Assembly (NCBI GenBank): GCA_002441465.1
Contig: DJWE01000066.1
Span: 3,129 to 57,889, forward strand
Direction of reading: 5' to 3'
Length of the DNA: 54,761 bases
From: Propionibacteriaceae bacterium UBA6238
GTDB lineage: Bacteria; Actinomycetota; Actinomycetes; Propionibacteriales; Propionibacteriaceae
Under the pieces are notes generated by a model, which saw nothing but the letters and a program-made list of their open reading frames with translations, did no database searches and had not been told where the DNA came from. The first letter of the stretch is position 1; each line of letters starts with the position of its first letter. Shown here in pieces: positions 33,545 to 40,893 of this stretch. A program made the position numbers and the translations under genes.

Positions 33545-33919
33545 TTAGCTCGTGACGATCCCCGCATGCGCAGAGAGTTCGGCCTCGGCTTCGCGCACGT
33601 CCTTCAGGGTGACCACACTGCCAACCCGGGACACTGCGATAGCCTCCCGGCCCTCACGATCGATGCCCAGCATCCGAAACATGCCATCGCTGTCGGGATC
33701 GTCCCATTGGGCCTCTACAAGTTCCCAACCCTGCCTCACTAGCCAACTGACCACCGCATCCCAGTCGGCAGCGTGCAGGGAGATGCTCGACGCCGGAGCG
33801 CCCTCTCCGCTGGTCGGCATCCACGAATCCGCACTGGGGTGCGGCATCGTGATCGCGCCGATTCCAACCGGGTGAGTGTGCACGCGGTGGCACGCGAAGC
33901 TAGCTGTCTGGACTGTCAT
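33545..33919 (-). CDS. Hypothetical protein next to the right end of element 1
   Basis: A 124-residue acidic protein with a Cys/His-containing N-terminus and a region reading SISLHAADWDAVVSWLVRQGWELVEAQWDD, which looks like a small alpha/beta domain. AGGGGG lies before the ATG at 33919. The 237-base gap between it and the excisionase (33308-33544) should hold the promoter of the leftward operon. It has no recognised helix-turn-helix, so it is not obviously the repressor. The real start could be the later ATG before PHPSADS. Confidence 0.5.
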   Translation of the reverse strand: MTVQTASFACHRVHTHPVGIGAITMPHPSADSWMPTSGEGAPASSISLHAADWDAVVSWLVRQGWELVEAQWDDPDSDGMFRMLGIDREGREAIAVSRVGSVVTLKDVREAEAELSAHAGIVTS

Positions 33920-33976
33920 GGTTCCCCCTGGGGTGGTCAGTGTAGGCGTCGAGCGACTCCGCCCGCGAGGCTATCC

Positions 33977-34010
33977 CATTCGCAACTTATTCGCGTCGAA
34001 TGTTGTGAAT
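33977..34010. promoter_or_regulatory. Arm-type integrase sites, right end
   Basis: CATTCGCAACTTATTCGC (33977-33994) is identical to the left-end site, followed by the inverted variant GTTGTGAAT at 34002-34010. The block is about 100 bases inside the right att copy. Confidence 0.65.
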
Positions 34011-34106
34011 AGGCGGGATGGGCCGGGTACCTAGACTCCACCACGAGGGCCGTTCCACGCTCAGATGGGACGTTCTGATACCCTTCAGGAAGTGGCATCC
34101 TCAGAC

Positions 34107-34145
34107 CCCAGAGGTCACAGGTTCAAATCCTGTCCCCGCTACGAA
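34107..34145 (+). repeat. attR-type displaced tRNA-fMet 3' end
   Basis: This is the 3' part of an initiator tRNA, with T-arm ACAGG-TTCAAAT-CCTGT, lacking the 5' half. The anticodon-loop region just before it (CTCAGAC) is degenerate, so it cannot be a working tRNA. It should be the original host sequence pushed aside by the insertion. Confidence 0.85.
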
Positions 34146-34148
34146 CGG

Positions 34149-34195
34149 AAACCCGTTCCCGACTAGGTGTGATACCGACGTCAGGAACGGGTTTT
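34149..34195 (+). terminator. Native tRNA-fMet terminator, displaced
   Basis: AAACCCGTTCC (34149-34159) pairs with GGAACGGGTTT (34184-34194) around a 24-base loop and ends in TTTT. It follows the displaced tRNA end at the distance the element-borne terminator follows the working tRNA. Confidence 0.75.
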
Positions 34196-34198
34196 CTG

Positions 34199-34345
34199 GT
34201 TTCTGCACACCAGAGCGATCCCTGGCCACCCACCGATGACACGAGCCGCTCCCCGCCCGGAACGGGCCCGGCGCGACCACTTCCGGGTCGAATTCGACCC
34301 TCTCAGGCACCAAGGCGGCTGGAGATCAGCCGGTTCAGGGAGACG
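34199..34345 (+). repeat. 147-bp direct repeat, left copy
   Basis: It matches 44862-45008. The first 71 bases are identical (34199-34269), the next 22 diverge, and the last 54 differ at two bases. The last part is the 3' end of hicB. The perfect block is the probable crossover region of the second island. Confidence 0.85.
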
Positions 34346-34629
34346 TGTTGGTCGGCGGCCTCGAGGGCGAGCTGGCGGTGAAGTTCGGGAGGAACCCGAA
34401 CCATGAACTTGCCGGAGTAGGCCTTGTCCGCGATCGCCTCCGGCGGGGTCTCCCCCGTCTCCGCCATGTCCACAACGACGTCGGCAGCCAGCTGCTGAAT
34501 GCCCGCGAATGCCTCGGCGCGATCGGGGGCGAGCCACGACAGCGAAGGCAACTCGGCGACCGTGCCGACGTACTCGCCGTCCTCAGCGGACCAGCGCACC
34601 CGGTAGGTGTAGTGCTCCACGACGTTCAT
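34303..34629 (-). CDS. hicB: HicB-type antitoxin
   Basis: A 108-residue antitoxin. The N-terminal half (HYTYRVRWSAEDGEYVGTVAELPSLS) is the partially degraded RNase-H-like fold that masks the HicA site. The C-terminal part (KFMVRVPPELHRQLALEAADQHVSLNRLISSRL) is a ribbon-helix-helix that binds the operon's operator. ATG at 34629 overlaps the hicA stop (ATGA). A second, truncated copy of its last 16 codons lies in the right-hand repeat at about 44.97 kb. Its own 3' end is inside the left repeat. Confidence 0.92.
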   Translation of the reverse strand: MNVVEHYTYRVRWSAEDGEYVGTVAELPSLSWLAPDRAEAFAGIQQLAADVVVDMAETGETPPEAIADKAYSGKFMVRVPPELHRQLALEAADQHVSLNRLISSRLGA

Positions 34630-34874
34630 TCCTGCTCCTCCAGTCTCGCGATCGCCGCCAGGACCTGCCTGACCTGGTAGGCCTTCGCCTTGCCGTGGTC
34701 GTTCTGGATGTTCACGCGGGGGTCGCCCGGCCAGGGTGTTCGGTACACCTGGTGCGAACCGCCGCTCTGTCGCGGGCCACCGAAGAAGTGCCGGCACACC
34801 CGCTCGAGATCGGCGAACCTCACCGCCGTCGGATTCGCCCGCATCGCTACGATGAGCTTCTCCATCGACGCCAC
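34626..34874 (-). CDS. hicA: HicA-type mRNA interferase toxin
   Basis: A small double-stranded-RNA-binding-like toxin that cleaves mRNA. The 82-residue protein has GGPRQSGGSHQVYRTP with the catalytic His in G-S-H, and the C-terminal HGKAKAYQVRQVL typical of HicA. Start is GTG at 34874, placed about where transcription from a TACTAT -10 (34881-34886, minus strand) would begin, so it may be leaderless; ATG at 34865 is an alternative. Toxin precedes antitoxin, as is usual for hicAB. It probably stabilises the island. Confidence 0.92.
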   Translation of the reverse strand: MASMEKLIVAMRANPTAVRFADLERVCRHFFGGPRQSGGSHQVYRTPWPGDPRVNIQNDHGKAKAYQVRQVLAAIARLEEQE

Positions 34875-34882
34875 GCATGAAT

Positions 34883-34900
34883 AGTATCACTATCGATACT
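34883..34900. promoter_or_regulatory. hicAB operator
   Basis: The dyad AGTATC-N6-GATACT is AT-rich against its surroundings and overlaps the TACTAT -10 box of hicA. HicB ribbon-helix-helix proteins repress their own operon at such sites. The assignment to HicB is inferred. Confidence 0.6.
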
Positions 34901-35447
34901 GCACACGAACGCTCGCAATGGCCGGTGAAGCTGCCTCGAGGTCTGATACACCCGGTGCAAACGGGCCCGCGCGGAACTCGTTGGCACGAACAAGTCCAGC
35001 GTCGCCTCCGCCCAAGAACTCCCTCGATCACCTACCGGCGACACGGCCCCCACGCCGACCCGACCAACGAAGTGCCACACAGACCCATGCATCCGGCGTC
35101 ACGCGAGCCGGCTCCCACATCGCAGCCAGCCCATGAGATCGAGATACACAATATGCATCGACGGTGGCCTAAACTCGTTGGCACGAAACCGAAGGGCTCT
35201 CACATGGCCCCGCCCCCCCACAGCCGACACATCGACCCAGCACCCAACCGAAGTGGCATACACCTTCGGCATTGTGCGTGGCAGCGAGCTTTATCGCATC
35301 TGCTGCAACACTGCGACCGTGCTCGCTGAAGGTATCGAGCATTGTTCGTCGGGGGCTCGCTGGCGGCGGCCCAAGTGGGGAGTGGATCCATCCGAGTCTG
35401 TTACCGTTAGCGCAACATTGATGCGGAACAGGTCACACGGGGGGCTG
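34901..35447. repeat. Gap before the recombinase cassette, with a 16-base direct repeat
   Basis: No convincing gene is seen here. AACTCGTTGGCACGAA occurs at 34975-34990 and 35172-35187, 197 bases apart. Its core CGTTGGCACG recurs at 38865-38874, past the cassette. An AT-richer patch at about 35140-35160 may be promoter DNA. The repeats are candidates for the cassette's recombination sites. Confidence 0.4.
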
Positions 35448-36566
35448 ATGGCGGCGGTTCCAGGGTCGGCGCGGCTGGTTCTGGTCGAGGGGGTCGTTCA
35501 TCTGAACGAGCCCCAAGCGGTGTTCGAAGCGATGCTGAAGGGCTGGGAACGCCAGCAGCGTTCACGGCTGCTGGGCGACGCGACGATCCGTCAGCGCGAG
35601 CGTCTGGTGCGCCGGTTCACCGAGTTCGCCGAGTCGTTCCCGTGGGGCTGGAGCGCCTCGGATGTGGAGGACTTCACGGTGTCGTTGACGTCGGGGGACG
35701 ACCGGCTGGCTCACTCGACGATCCGCGGCTACCACCTGGCCTTGCGGATGTTCTGCGACTACCTGACCGACAGCCGCTACGAATGGGTGCGTCAGTGTCG
35801 CGATCGGTTCGGGCAGGTCCCGACCCAGGTGTGCCATGAGTGGAACACCGTTGCGCACCTCAACGAGTACGAGGGTCGGCCGCAACGACGACCGTTCACC
35901 GTGGACGAACTCCAGGGCCTGTTCGACTACCTGGATGACCAGGTCGGGCGGATCGGCGCCGCGGGCCGCAAGGGCTCGGCCAGCGCGTTGCGCGACACGG
36001 TGATGATCAAGACCGCCTACGCCTACGGGCTGAGACGTAACGAACTGGCCCGCCTCGATCTGGCCGATCTGCGTCCGAACCCGCACATGCCCCAGTGGGG
36101 CGGCTACGGGTCGGTACACGTCCGGTTCGGCAAAGCCAGCAAGGGCAGCCTGCCGCGCCGGCGCACCGTGCTGACCGTGCCCGAGTTCGACTGGGCGGTC
36201 GACGGGATGAGGCACTGGGTCGAGCAGGTCAGGCCACTGTTCCGGGCAGCGGACCACCCGGCGCTGTGGCCGACCGAACGGCTCACTAGGGTCTCGACCC
36301 GACACATCGATCAGCGGTTCGCTGCCGCCCGGGACGCGCTCGGGCTGGACCCGGCCCTGTCGCTGCACTGCTTGCGTCACTCGTATGTGACCCATCTGGT
36401 CGAGTTCGGCTATCCCGAACGGTTCGTCACCGAACAGGTCGGCCACGCCTGGGCCTCGACCACCGCGATCTACACGTCGGTATCGAACGACTTCAAGAAC
36501 CGGGCCCTGAAGAAGGCCTTGGGCCGGGTCTATCACCCCAACGAACCGCGAGGAGACCGTCAGTGA
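35448..36566 (+). CDS. Tyrosine recombinase of a three-gene cassette
   Basis: A 372-residue tyrosine recombinase. The core-binding domain spans about 20-150. The catalytic residues are all present: Arg in YGLRRNELARLD, H-x-x-R in HCLRHSYVTHL, the His in VGHAWASTT and the Tyr of AIYTSV. ATG at 35448 was chosen for its GGGGGG ribosome site; ATG at 35421 is possible. Its stop overlaps the Xre-like gene (GTGA). It differs from both other integrases in the window. Enzymes of this type that travel in fixed sets include Tn554-type TnpA/B and recombinase-in-trio elements; this set has only one active member. Confidence 0.9.
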   Translation: MAAVPGSARLVLVEGVVHLNEPQAVFEAMLKGWERQQRSRLLGDATIRQRERLVRRFTEFAESFPWGWSASDVEDFTVSLTSGDDRLAHSTIRGYHLALRMFCDYLTDSRYEWVRQCRDRFGQVPTQVCHEWNTVAHLNEYEGRPQRRPFTVDELQGLFDYLDDQVGRIGAAGRKGSASALRDTVMIKTAYAYGLRRNELARLDLADLRPNPHMPQWGGYGSVHVRFGKASKGSLPRRRTVLTVPEFDWAVDGMRHWVEQVRPLFRAADHPALWPTERLTRVSTRHIDQRFAAARDALGLDPALSLHCLRHSYVTHLVEFGYPERFVTEQVGHAWASTTAIYTSVSNDFKNRALKKALGRVYHPNEPRGDRQ

Positions 36567-36913
36567 GCCGCAATGTCACCATGCAGTGGAACCTGCGTCA
36601 GGTCATGGCCGACCGCGGCCTGTTCCAAACCAGCGAACTCCTGCCGCTGCTCGCCGAGCGTGGCATCCAGCTGTCCCGCGAACACGTCTACCGGCTCGTC
36701 ACCCACACCCCGCAACGGATCAACGTCGACATCCTCGCCGCCCTCTGCGACGCGCTCGCTTGCGACCCCGGAGACCTCCTCACCCCCATTGTCGAAACCC
36801 CTGCCGCCCGTACCGGAACAAGCAGGGCCACCGGACTGGCCGAAAGAGGGCCCAAGCTCGGCAACATCCAAGCCGTCCGGACCACGCTGCGCCGCCCCGG
36901 CGACACGCCTTGA
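36563..36913 (+). CDS. Xre-family DNA-binding protein of the cassette
   Basis: A 116-residue protein. The first 75 residues form a Cro/Xre-like helix-turn-helix domain (WNLRQVMADRGLFQTSELL, then GIQLSREHVYRLVTHTPQ and INVDILAALCDALACDPGDLL). A basic, Pro/Ala-rich tail follows. GTG at 36563 overlaps the recombinase stop, and its own stop overlaps the next start (TTGA). It may be a repressor of the cassette or an accessory DNA-bending factor for recombination. Its tight coupling to both neighbours supports a joint role. Confidence 0.85.
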   Translation: MSRNVTMQWNLRQVMADRGLFQTSELLPLLAERGIQLSREHVYRLVTHTPQRINVDILAALCDALACDPGDLLTPIVETPAARTGTSRATGLAERGPKLGNIQAVRTTLRRPGDTP

Positions 36914-38346
36914 AGAACTACCCCTGCCAAGACTGCGGCCGGCCCCGGCTCGCCGGCAGGAAGTTCCCCCGGCTGTGTCTGAGATGCCGGCAGCGCCGCC
37001 ACTATCACCCCGCTGAATGCCCCGGCTGCCACGACGTCCGACCGCTGGCCTGGCCCGGCCCCGACGGGCAGGTGACCTGCGCCGACTGCGCCGGAGCACC
37101 GTCGATCTTCGCCTGCAAGCACTGCGGCCGTGAAGACCACCCCTACAGCTACCGCCAATGCGCCCGCTACTGGCTCACCGAGTACCTCACCGGCATTCTC
37201 ACCGACCCAGCCACCGGCACCATCAACGCCGATCTCCGGCCGCTGTACGACTTGCTGATCACCGGTCGGCAACCCCGAGCCACCATCCGATGGCTGATCA
37301 AACCCGGCTCCATCGCCCCTGACGTACTCCAGCGGTTCGCCACCGGCGAGCTGCCCATCAGCCACGACACCTTCCGCCACCACCTGCCCCAAGGCCGACG
37401 CTACGACTACATCCGCACCCTGCTCACCTCAACCGGCGTGCTCCCACCGGCTCCAATCGGGATCGAACGCATCGTGGCCTGGCTCGGCCCACTCATCGCC
37501 GACCAGCCACCCCACCACGCCGACATCATCAACCGCTACGCCCACTGGCACCTCCTGAGGCGGCTACGCCGGCACGCCGAGCGCGTCACCCTGACCGCCA
37601 CCTTGATCAACAACGCCCGCGCGAACATCCTGCTCGCCACCAGACTCGCCGACTGGACCACCAGCCACGACGCCACGCTCACCGACCTGAGCCAATCCCA
37701 GCTCGAGCTGTTCCTGACCGACCAGCCGGTCGCCCCGCGCACCGCCGCCCCGTTCGTCCGCTGGCTCAACGCCACCGACACCAACCCCGGGCTGCAACTG
37801 GCCATCCGTGACCGGACCGAACCAGCAATATCCATGAGCGACGACCACCGCTGGAACAGCGTCGACCGGCTCCTGCACGACCACAACATCAACCACTACA
37901 GCCGGGTCGCCGGCCTGTTCATGCTGCTGTTCTCCTGGCCCCTCAACGAGATCCTGCGCATGACCCACGACCAGATCGACGAACACCCCGGCGGCCGGGT
38001 CCTGGTCACCCTCGACACCATCCCCGTCGAACTGCCACCCGGCCTGAGCCAACTCGCCGCCGAACAGAAGACCAGCCACGGGCTCGCCACCTACACCGCC
38101 GACGGTACCAACTGGCTGTTCCCCGGACGCAACCCCGGCACCCACATGGCCACCGAACAAGTCCGCCACGAACTCGTCAGCCACGGCATCCACCCCCGCC
38201 AATCCCGCAGCGCCGCCCTGTTCGCACTCGCCAGTCAAATCCCCGCACCCGTGCTCGCCGACATCACCGGCATCACACCCAACGCCGCCATCAGATGGGC
38301 AGCCCTCGCCGCCCGCGACTGGAGCGGATACATCGCCAACCGCTAA
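36910..38346 (+). CDS. Zinc-ribbon protein with inactive tyrosine-recombinase-like domain
   Basis: A 478-residue protein. The first 85 residues hold three zinc-ribbon-like units (CQDC…CLRC, CPGC…CADC, CKHC with a later Cys). The rest is helical and aligns by eye with the recombinase fold: GLFMLLFSWPLNEILRMTHDQI stands where the partner has its catalytic-Arg box, and RQSRSAALFALASQIPAPVLADI where it has H-x-x-R, but the His, Arg and Tyr are missing. It is probably a structural or targeting partner of the active enzyme. Start is TTG at 36910, overlapping the Xre stop. The recombinase likeness is my inference. Confidence 0.72.
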   Translation: MKNYPCQDCGRPRLAGRKFPRLCLRCRQRRHYHPAECPGCHDVRPLAWPGPDGQVTCADCAGAPSIFACKHCGREDHPYSYRQCARYWLTEYLTGILTDPATGTINADLRPLYDLLITGRQPRATIRWLIKPGSIAPDVLQRFATGELPISHDTFRHHLPQGRRYDYIRTLLTSTGVLPPAPIGIERIVAWLGPLIADQPPHHADIINRYAHWHLLRRLRRHAERVTLTATLINNARANILLATRLADWTTSHDATLTDLSQSQLELFLTDQPVAPRTAAPFVRWLNATDTNPGLQLAIRDRTEPAISMSDDHRWNSVDRLLHDHNINHYSRVAGLFMLLFSWPLNEILRMTHDQIDEHPGGRVLVTLDTIPVELPPGLSQLAAEQKTSHGLATYTADGTNWLFPGRNPGTHMATEQVRHELVSHGIHPRQSRSAALFALASQIPAPVLADITGITPNAAIRWAALAARDWSGYIANR

Positions 38347-38831
38347 AGACGCTCCGCCGACCCCGCCAGTTGCCGCCGATCACGGCGACGCACCACCATC
38401 GACCTGAACGCCACCACCAACGCAGCCACGCCGAACAACACCATCGAGCCGAACACCACGAACTCGAACCGGCCCGGACCCGAGGCCCACGTCAGCGACT
38501 CGAGCAGGCCATCCACGGCGCCACCAACCAGAAGAACGCCAAAACCCGCCAGCAGCCACCTTCCGAGCGCGCGACCCATCGCCGCTCCGACCAGGCCCAG
38601 CAAGCCAACACCGGCGACGCATCCCCACACCCAGTCGTACCGTGGGCCGTCGGAATCAAGGGACGACATCACAAGCATGAACAACCCCACGACAACGAAG
38701 CCCGCCCCGAGCACGCCAAGAAGCGATCGACCACCCAGGTCCTCATCCGGATCACGCCCCGTCACACCATCACCGTATCCGAGCTCACCAGCCCGAACAC
38801 GACGCCCGCCCGAGGGGATCAATACCCGCAC
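38343..38831 (-). CDS. Hypothetical four-helix membrane protein
   Basis: A 162-residue protein with about four helices (LLGVLGAGFVVVGLFMLVM, VWGCVAGVGLLGLVGAAM, RWLLAGFGVLLVGGAVDGLL and FVVFGSMVLFGVAALVVAF) and a basic C-terminus (RSMVVRRRDRRQ). GTG at 38831 is the earliest start; a later one is possible. It converges on the cassette and overlaps its end by 4 bases. No family is recognised. It lies between the CGTTGGCACG motifs, so it could be cargo of the cassette. Confidence 0.6.
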   Translation of the reverse strand: MRVLIPSGGRRVRAGELGYGDGVTGRDPDEDLGGRSLLGVLGAGFVVVGLFMLVMSSLDSDGPRYDWVWGCVAGVGLLGLVGAAMGRALGRWLLAGFGVLLVGGAVDGLLESLTWASGPGRFEFVVFGSMVLFGVAALVVAFRSMVVRRRDRRQLAGSAERL

Positions 38832-39070
38832 TCAATAACGCAGGTCCGCCAATAAGTCATTTATCGTTGGCACGTTGAAGTCGCTATCGAACGACACGAT
38901 TCCGGAACGACTCTCGCCGACTTCCCGATCAGCAGCGACACGAGAACGACGCCACCAGCCGATGCCTGCAACCGCACCCAGCCCAACAGAACCGACCGCG
39001 AACTCCGCGTGAGATTGACCCCGCGGACGTCGCCCGTCGCGTCTTCGATGCTGGACCCTTGGGCACCCGT
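38832..39070. other. Gap without a supported gene
   Basis: About 240 bases between two minus-strand genes. It contains CGTTGGCACG at 38865-38874. A minus-strand open frame ending at 38832 includes a hydrophobic GSVGLGAVAGIGWW piece and could be a gene remnant, but it has no acceptable start or ribosome site. Confidence 0.35.
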
Positions 39071-40054
39071 TCAGGGTGTCCAGCGGACGGCGCCTCCGGC
39101 GCACGGCTGGGTCCCAATCGCGTCGCCTTCCAGACAGGAGGCGTCGAGCAAGACTCTGCTTCCAATCGGTTCGTTGAGTGTCACGGTGACTGGCACCGAG
39201 TCATTGCCGGGGCACCTTGCACCCCCGGTGATCGACTTCACGTTTGCCCTGATGATGATCTGGGTGTCGGAGGTCGAGAATGTGGGCTCCAACACAGCGC
39301 CGGTCTTCCCGCCGGCGCAGCCGAGCCGTGTCACGTTCAGTGTGAAGCTGGTGGTCTCAGGATTGACTCGCTCTGGCTCGGCCAGGGTCCAGGTTGCGGG
39401 ATCTCCGACCTTCGCCGGGATCGGCGCGGTGAGGTTGGGGATGGTGGGTGTCGCTGTTGAGCCCGCGTCGGGCACGGCCTCTGGTAGCTGTGGGCGCAGT
39501 GCGTGATAGACGAGGGCGTAGAGGCGGCCATCGTAGTCGTCATACTTCGCGTAGGTTCTCCCGCTGACGGTGTAGACGACCTTTGGCAGGACCCGAAGCA
39601 CCGGAAGCGACGGGTCCGTAGGAGTCACGACGAAGCCCCTAAACTCGAGATCGAGGATCGGCGGTTCACTGGGCTTCACGAGCCCGGCGGCGTGGGCGTC
39701 CTCAAGCATCAGATACAGCTCGCGACCGAGCGACGGGTCCAGGGTCAGTTCCGGATTCTCCCGCCCGGAGTGGACGTCGACCTCAACCATGTACTCAGTG
39801 CCGGGACTCGGCGCGGCTGGCACGGCATCGCCTCTGCCGAGCCACGACCATGCTCCCAGCCCGACACCGACGACCAGAACAACGGACGCAGCTACAGCGA
39901 GCAAACGTCGAGCCGTTCCGGACATGAACCTCACCGGGTGGGGAGAGGGTGCCGCAGCCGCCAACTCGTCGGGGTCCAGCGGCCTTACCGGGATCGTCAC
40001 CGAGTCCGCTAGACGCATCGCGTCACGGATCTCCTGCTCGAAATCATCCGTCAT
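39071..40054 (-). CDS. Putative membrane anti-sigma factor
   Basis: A 327-residue protein with an N-terminal cytosolic region (FEQEIRDAMRLADSVTIPVRP, about 1-45), one transmembrane helix (LLAVAASVVLVVGVGLGAWSWL, about 51-73), and a large extracytoplasmic part with paired cysteines near the C-terminus (RLGCAGGK, ARCPGND, ASCLEGD, QPCAGG). Its ATG overlaps the ECF sigma stop (ATGA), the usual sigma/anti-sigma layout. It lacks the H-x3-C-x2-C zinc motif, so sequence alone does not prove the anti-sigma role; the assignment is by context and topology. Confidence 0.65.
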   Translation of the reverse strand: MTDDFEQEIRDAMRLADSVTIPVRPLDPDELAAAAPSPHPVRFMSGTARRLLAVAASVVLVVGVGLGAWSWLGRGDAVPAAPSPGTEYMVEVDVHSGRENPELTLDPSLGRELYLMLEDAHAAGLVKPSEPPILDLEFRGFVVTPTDPSLPVLRVLPKVVYTVSGRTYAKYDDYDGRLYALVYHALRPQLPEAVPDAGSTATPTIPNLTAPIPAKVGDPATWTLAEPERVNPETTSFTLNVTRLGCAGGKTGAVLEPTFSTSDTQIIIRANVKSITGGARCPGNDSVPVTVTLNEPIGSRVLLDASCLEGDAIGTQPCAGGAVRWTP

Positions 40055-40587
40055 GCTCGATCTCCCTCACTCCGTGCTCGCAACGCTTGGACCGCCCTAC
40101 GAACATGTGATCGAGCCGTGGCCTCGCGGCAGCCGAGAACCTCACCAATCTCGGCGAAGCTCAGATCCCGATAGAACCGCAAGACGACCGCCGCCCGCTG
40201 CACCGGGGGCAGCTCGCCACACCAGCGCAAGAGCTGCTCCGACTGCACGACTCCGACTGCCGGATCCGCTCCGACTGGCGCCTCATCGAGTATCGACACA
40301 TCCGCCATCGACCGCGCCCTTCGACCTCGTAACACCGACAGGCAGGCGTTGACCACGCAGCGGGACACGTACGCATCGAGACCGCTCCCAGTGGGGAGCC
40401 GAGACCATTTTGGGTATACCGACACGAACGCGTCCTGAACGCAGTCTCGGGCGTCTTCCCAGTCCCGGGTGATCAGCCAGGCAAGCCTCAGCAGACCACT
40501 GGAACGCCCCTGGACATAGCAGTCGAACGAAACCACATCGCCAGCCACCACAGCCGCTCCCGCCCGTCCAGCACTCAACACACTCAC
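40051..40587 (-). CDS. ECF sigma factor (SigE family)
   Basis: A 178-residue group IV sigma factor. Region 2 is LLRLAWLITRDWEDARDCVQDAF and region 4 is LPPVQRAAVVLRFYRDLSFAEIGEVLGCREATARSHVRRAVQAL. It resembles the actinobacterial SigE family of small ECF factors. GTG at 40587 is the earliest start; the frame also has a GTG at 40536 closer to where relatives begin. It is coupled to the membrane protein that follows. A divergent secreted protease lies 306 bases away and is a possible target or signal source. Confidence 0.88.
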   Translation of the reverse strand: MSVLSAGRAGAAVVAGDVVSFDCYVQGRSSGLLRLAWLITRDWEDARDCVQDAFVSVYPKWSRLPTGSGLDAYVSRCVVNACLSVLRGRRARSMADVSILDEAPVGADPAVGVVQSEQLLRWCGELPPVQRAAVVLRFYRDLSFAEIGEVLGCREATARSHVRRAVQALRARSEGDRA

Positions 40588-40893
40588 ACTAGGAAGAAGT
40601 CTCCAGCAGACCGATTCGTTGCACCGACCCCTCCCGACGATGGTCGCAAGCGCGCGACGTACCGGGGGCCGGGGCCGCGCAGTCTCCTACCCGTCACCCC
40701 AAGGCGGGCTTCCTGGGCACAGACCGAGTCCGTAGAACGGTCGGATCGAGTCTTGGGAGAAGCCACCAATTGTCGTACAGATGGTGTTGCGGTTCTGCCT
40801 CCGCGACGCACCGACTCAGCGTAGCCTTGCCTTGTCCTTGGCGGCGCCGAAGTCTGCAAGTTCCACCACCCCAACACCGCAGGGAGTTCGAAC
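40588..40893. other. Intergenic region between ECF sigma and protease genes
   Basis: A 306-base divergent gap. I see no gene. AGGGAG at 40881-40886 is the ribosome site of the protease. Promoters for both flanking genes must be here or close, but no pair of hexamers stands out. Confidence 0.5.

Larger units (their letters stand above)
27646..34145. mobile_element. Integrated element 1 (about 6.5 kb) in the initiator tRNA gene
   Basis: The element is bounded by a 39-base imperfect repeat of the tRNA 3' end (27646-27684 and 34107-34145). It has a tyrosine integrase at the left end, a predicted excisionase at 33.1-33.3 kb, and shared CATTCGCAACTTATTCGC sites just inside both ends. All genes read leftwards, in overlapping runs. 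No capsid, terminase large subunit, portal, conjugation or Tra gene is visible. It is thus an integrative element or phage satellite rather than a whole prophage. Both ends and the recombination genes look intact, so it may still excise. Confidence 0.85.

Noticed and set aside
34098..34145. Second complete tRNA gene at the right end of element 1
   Set aside because: Only the 3' half is present; there is no acceptor 5' strand or D-arm, and the anticodon loop region is degenerate.
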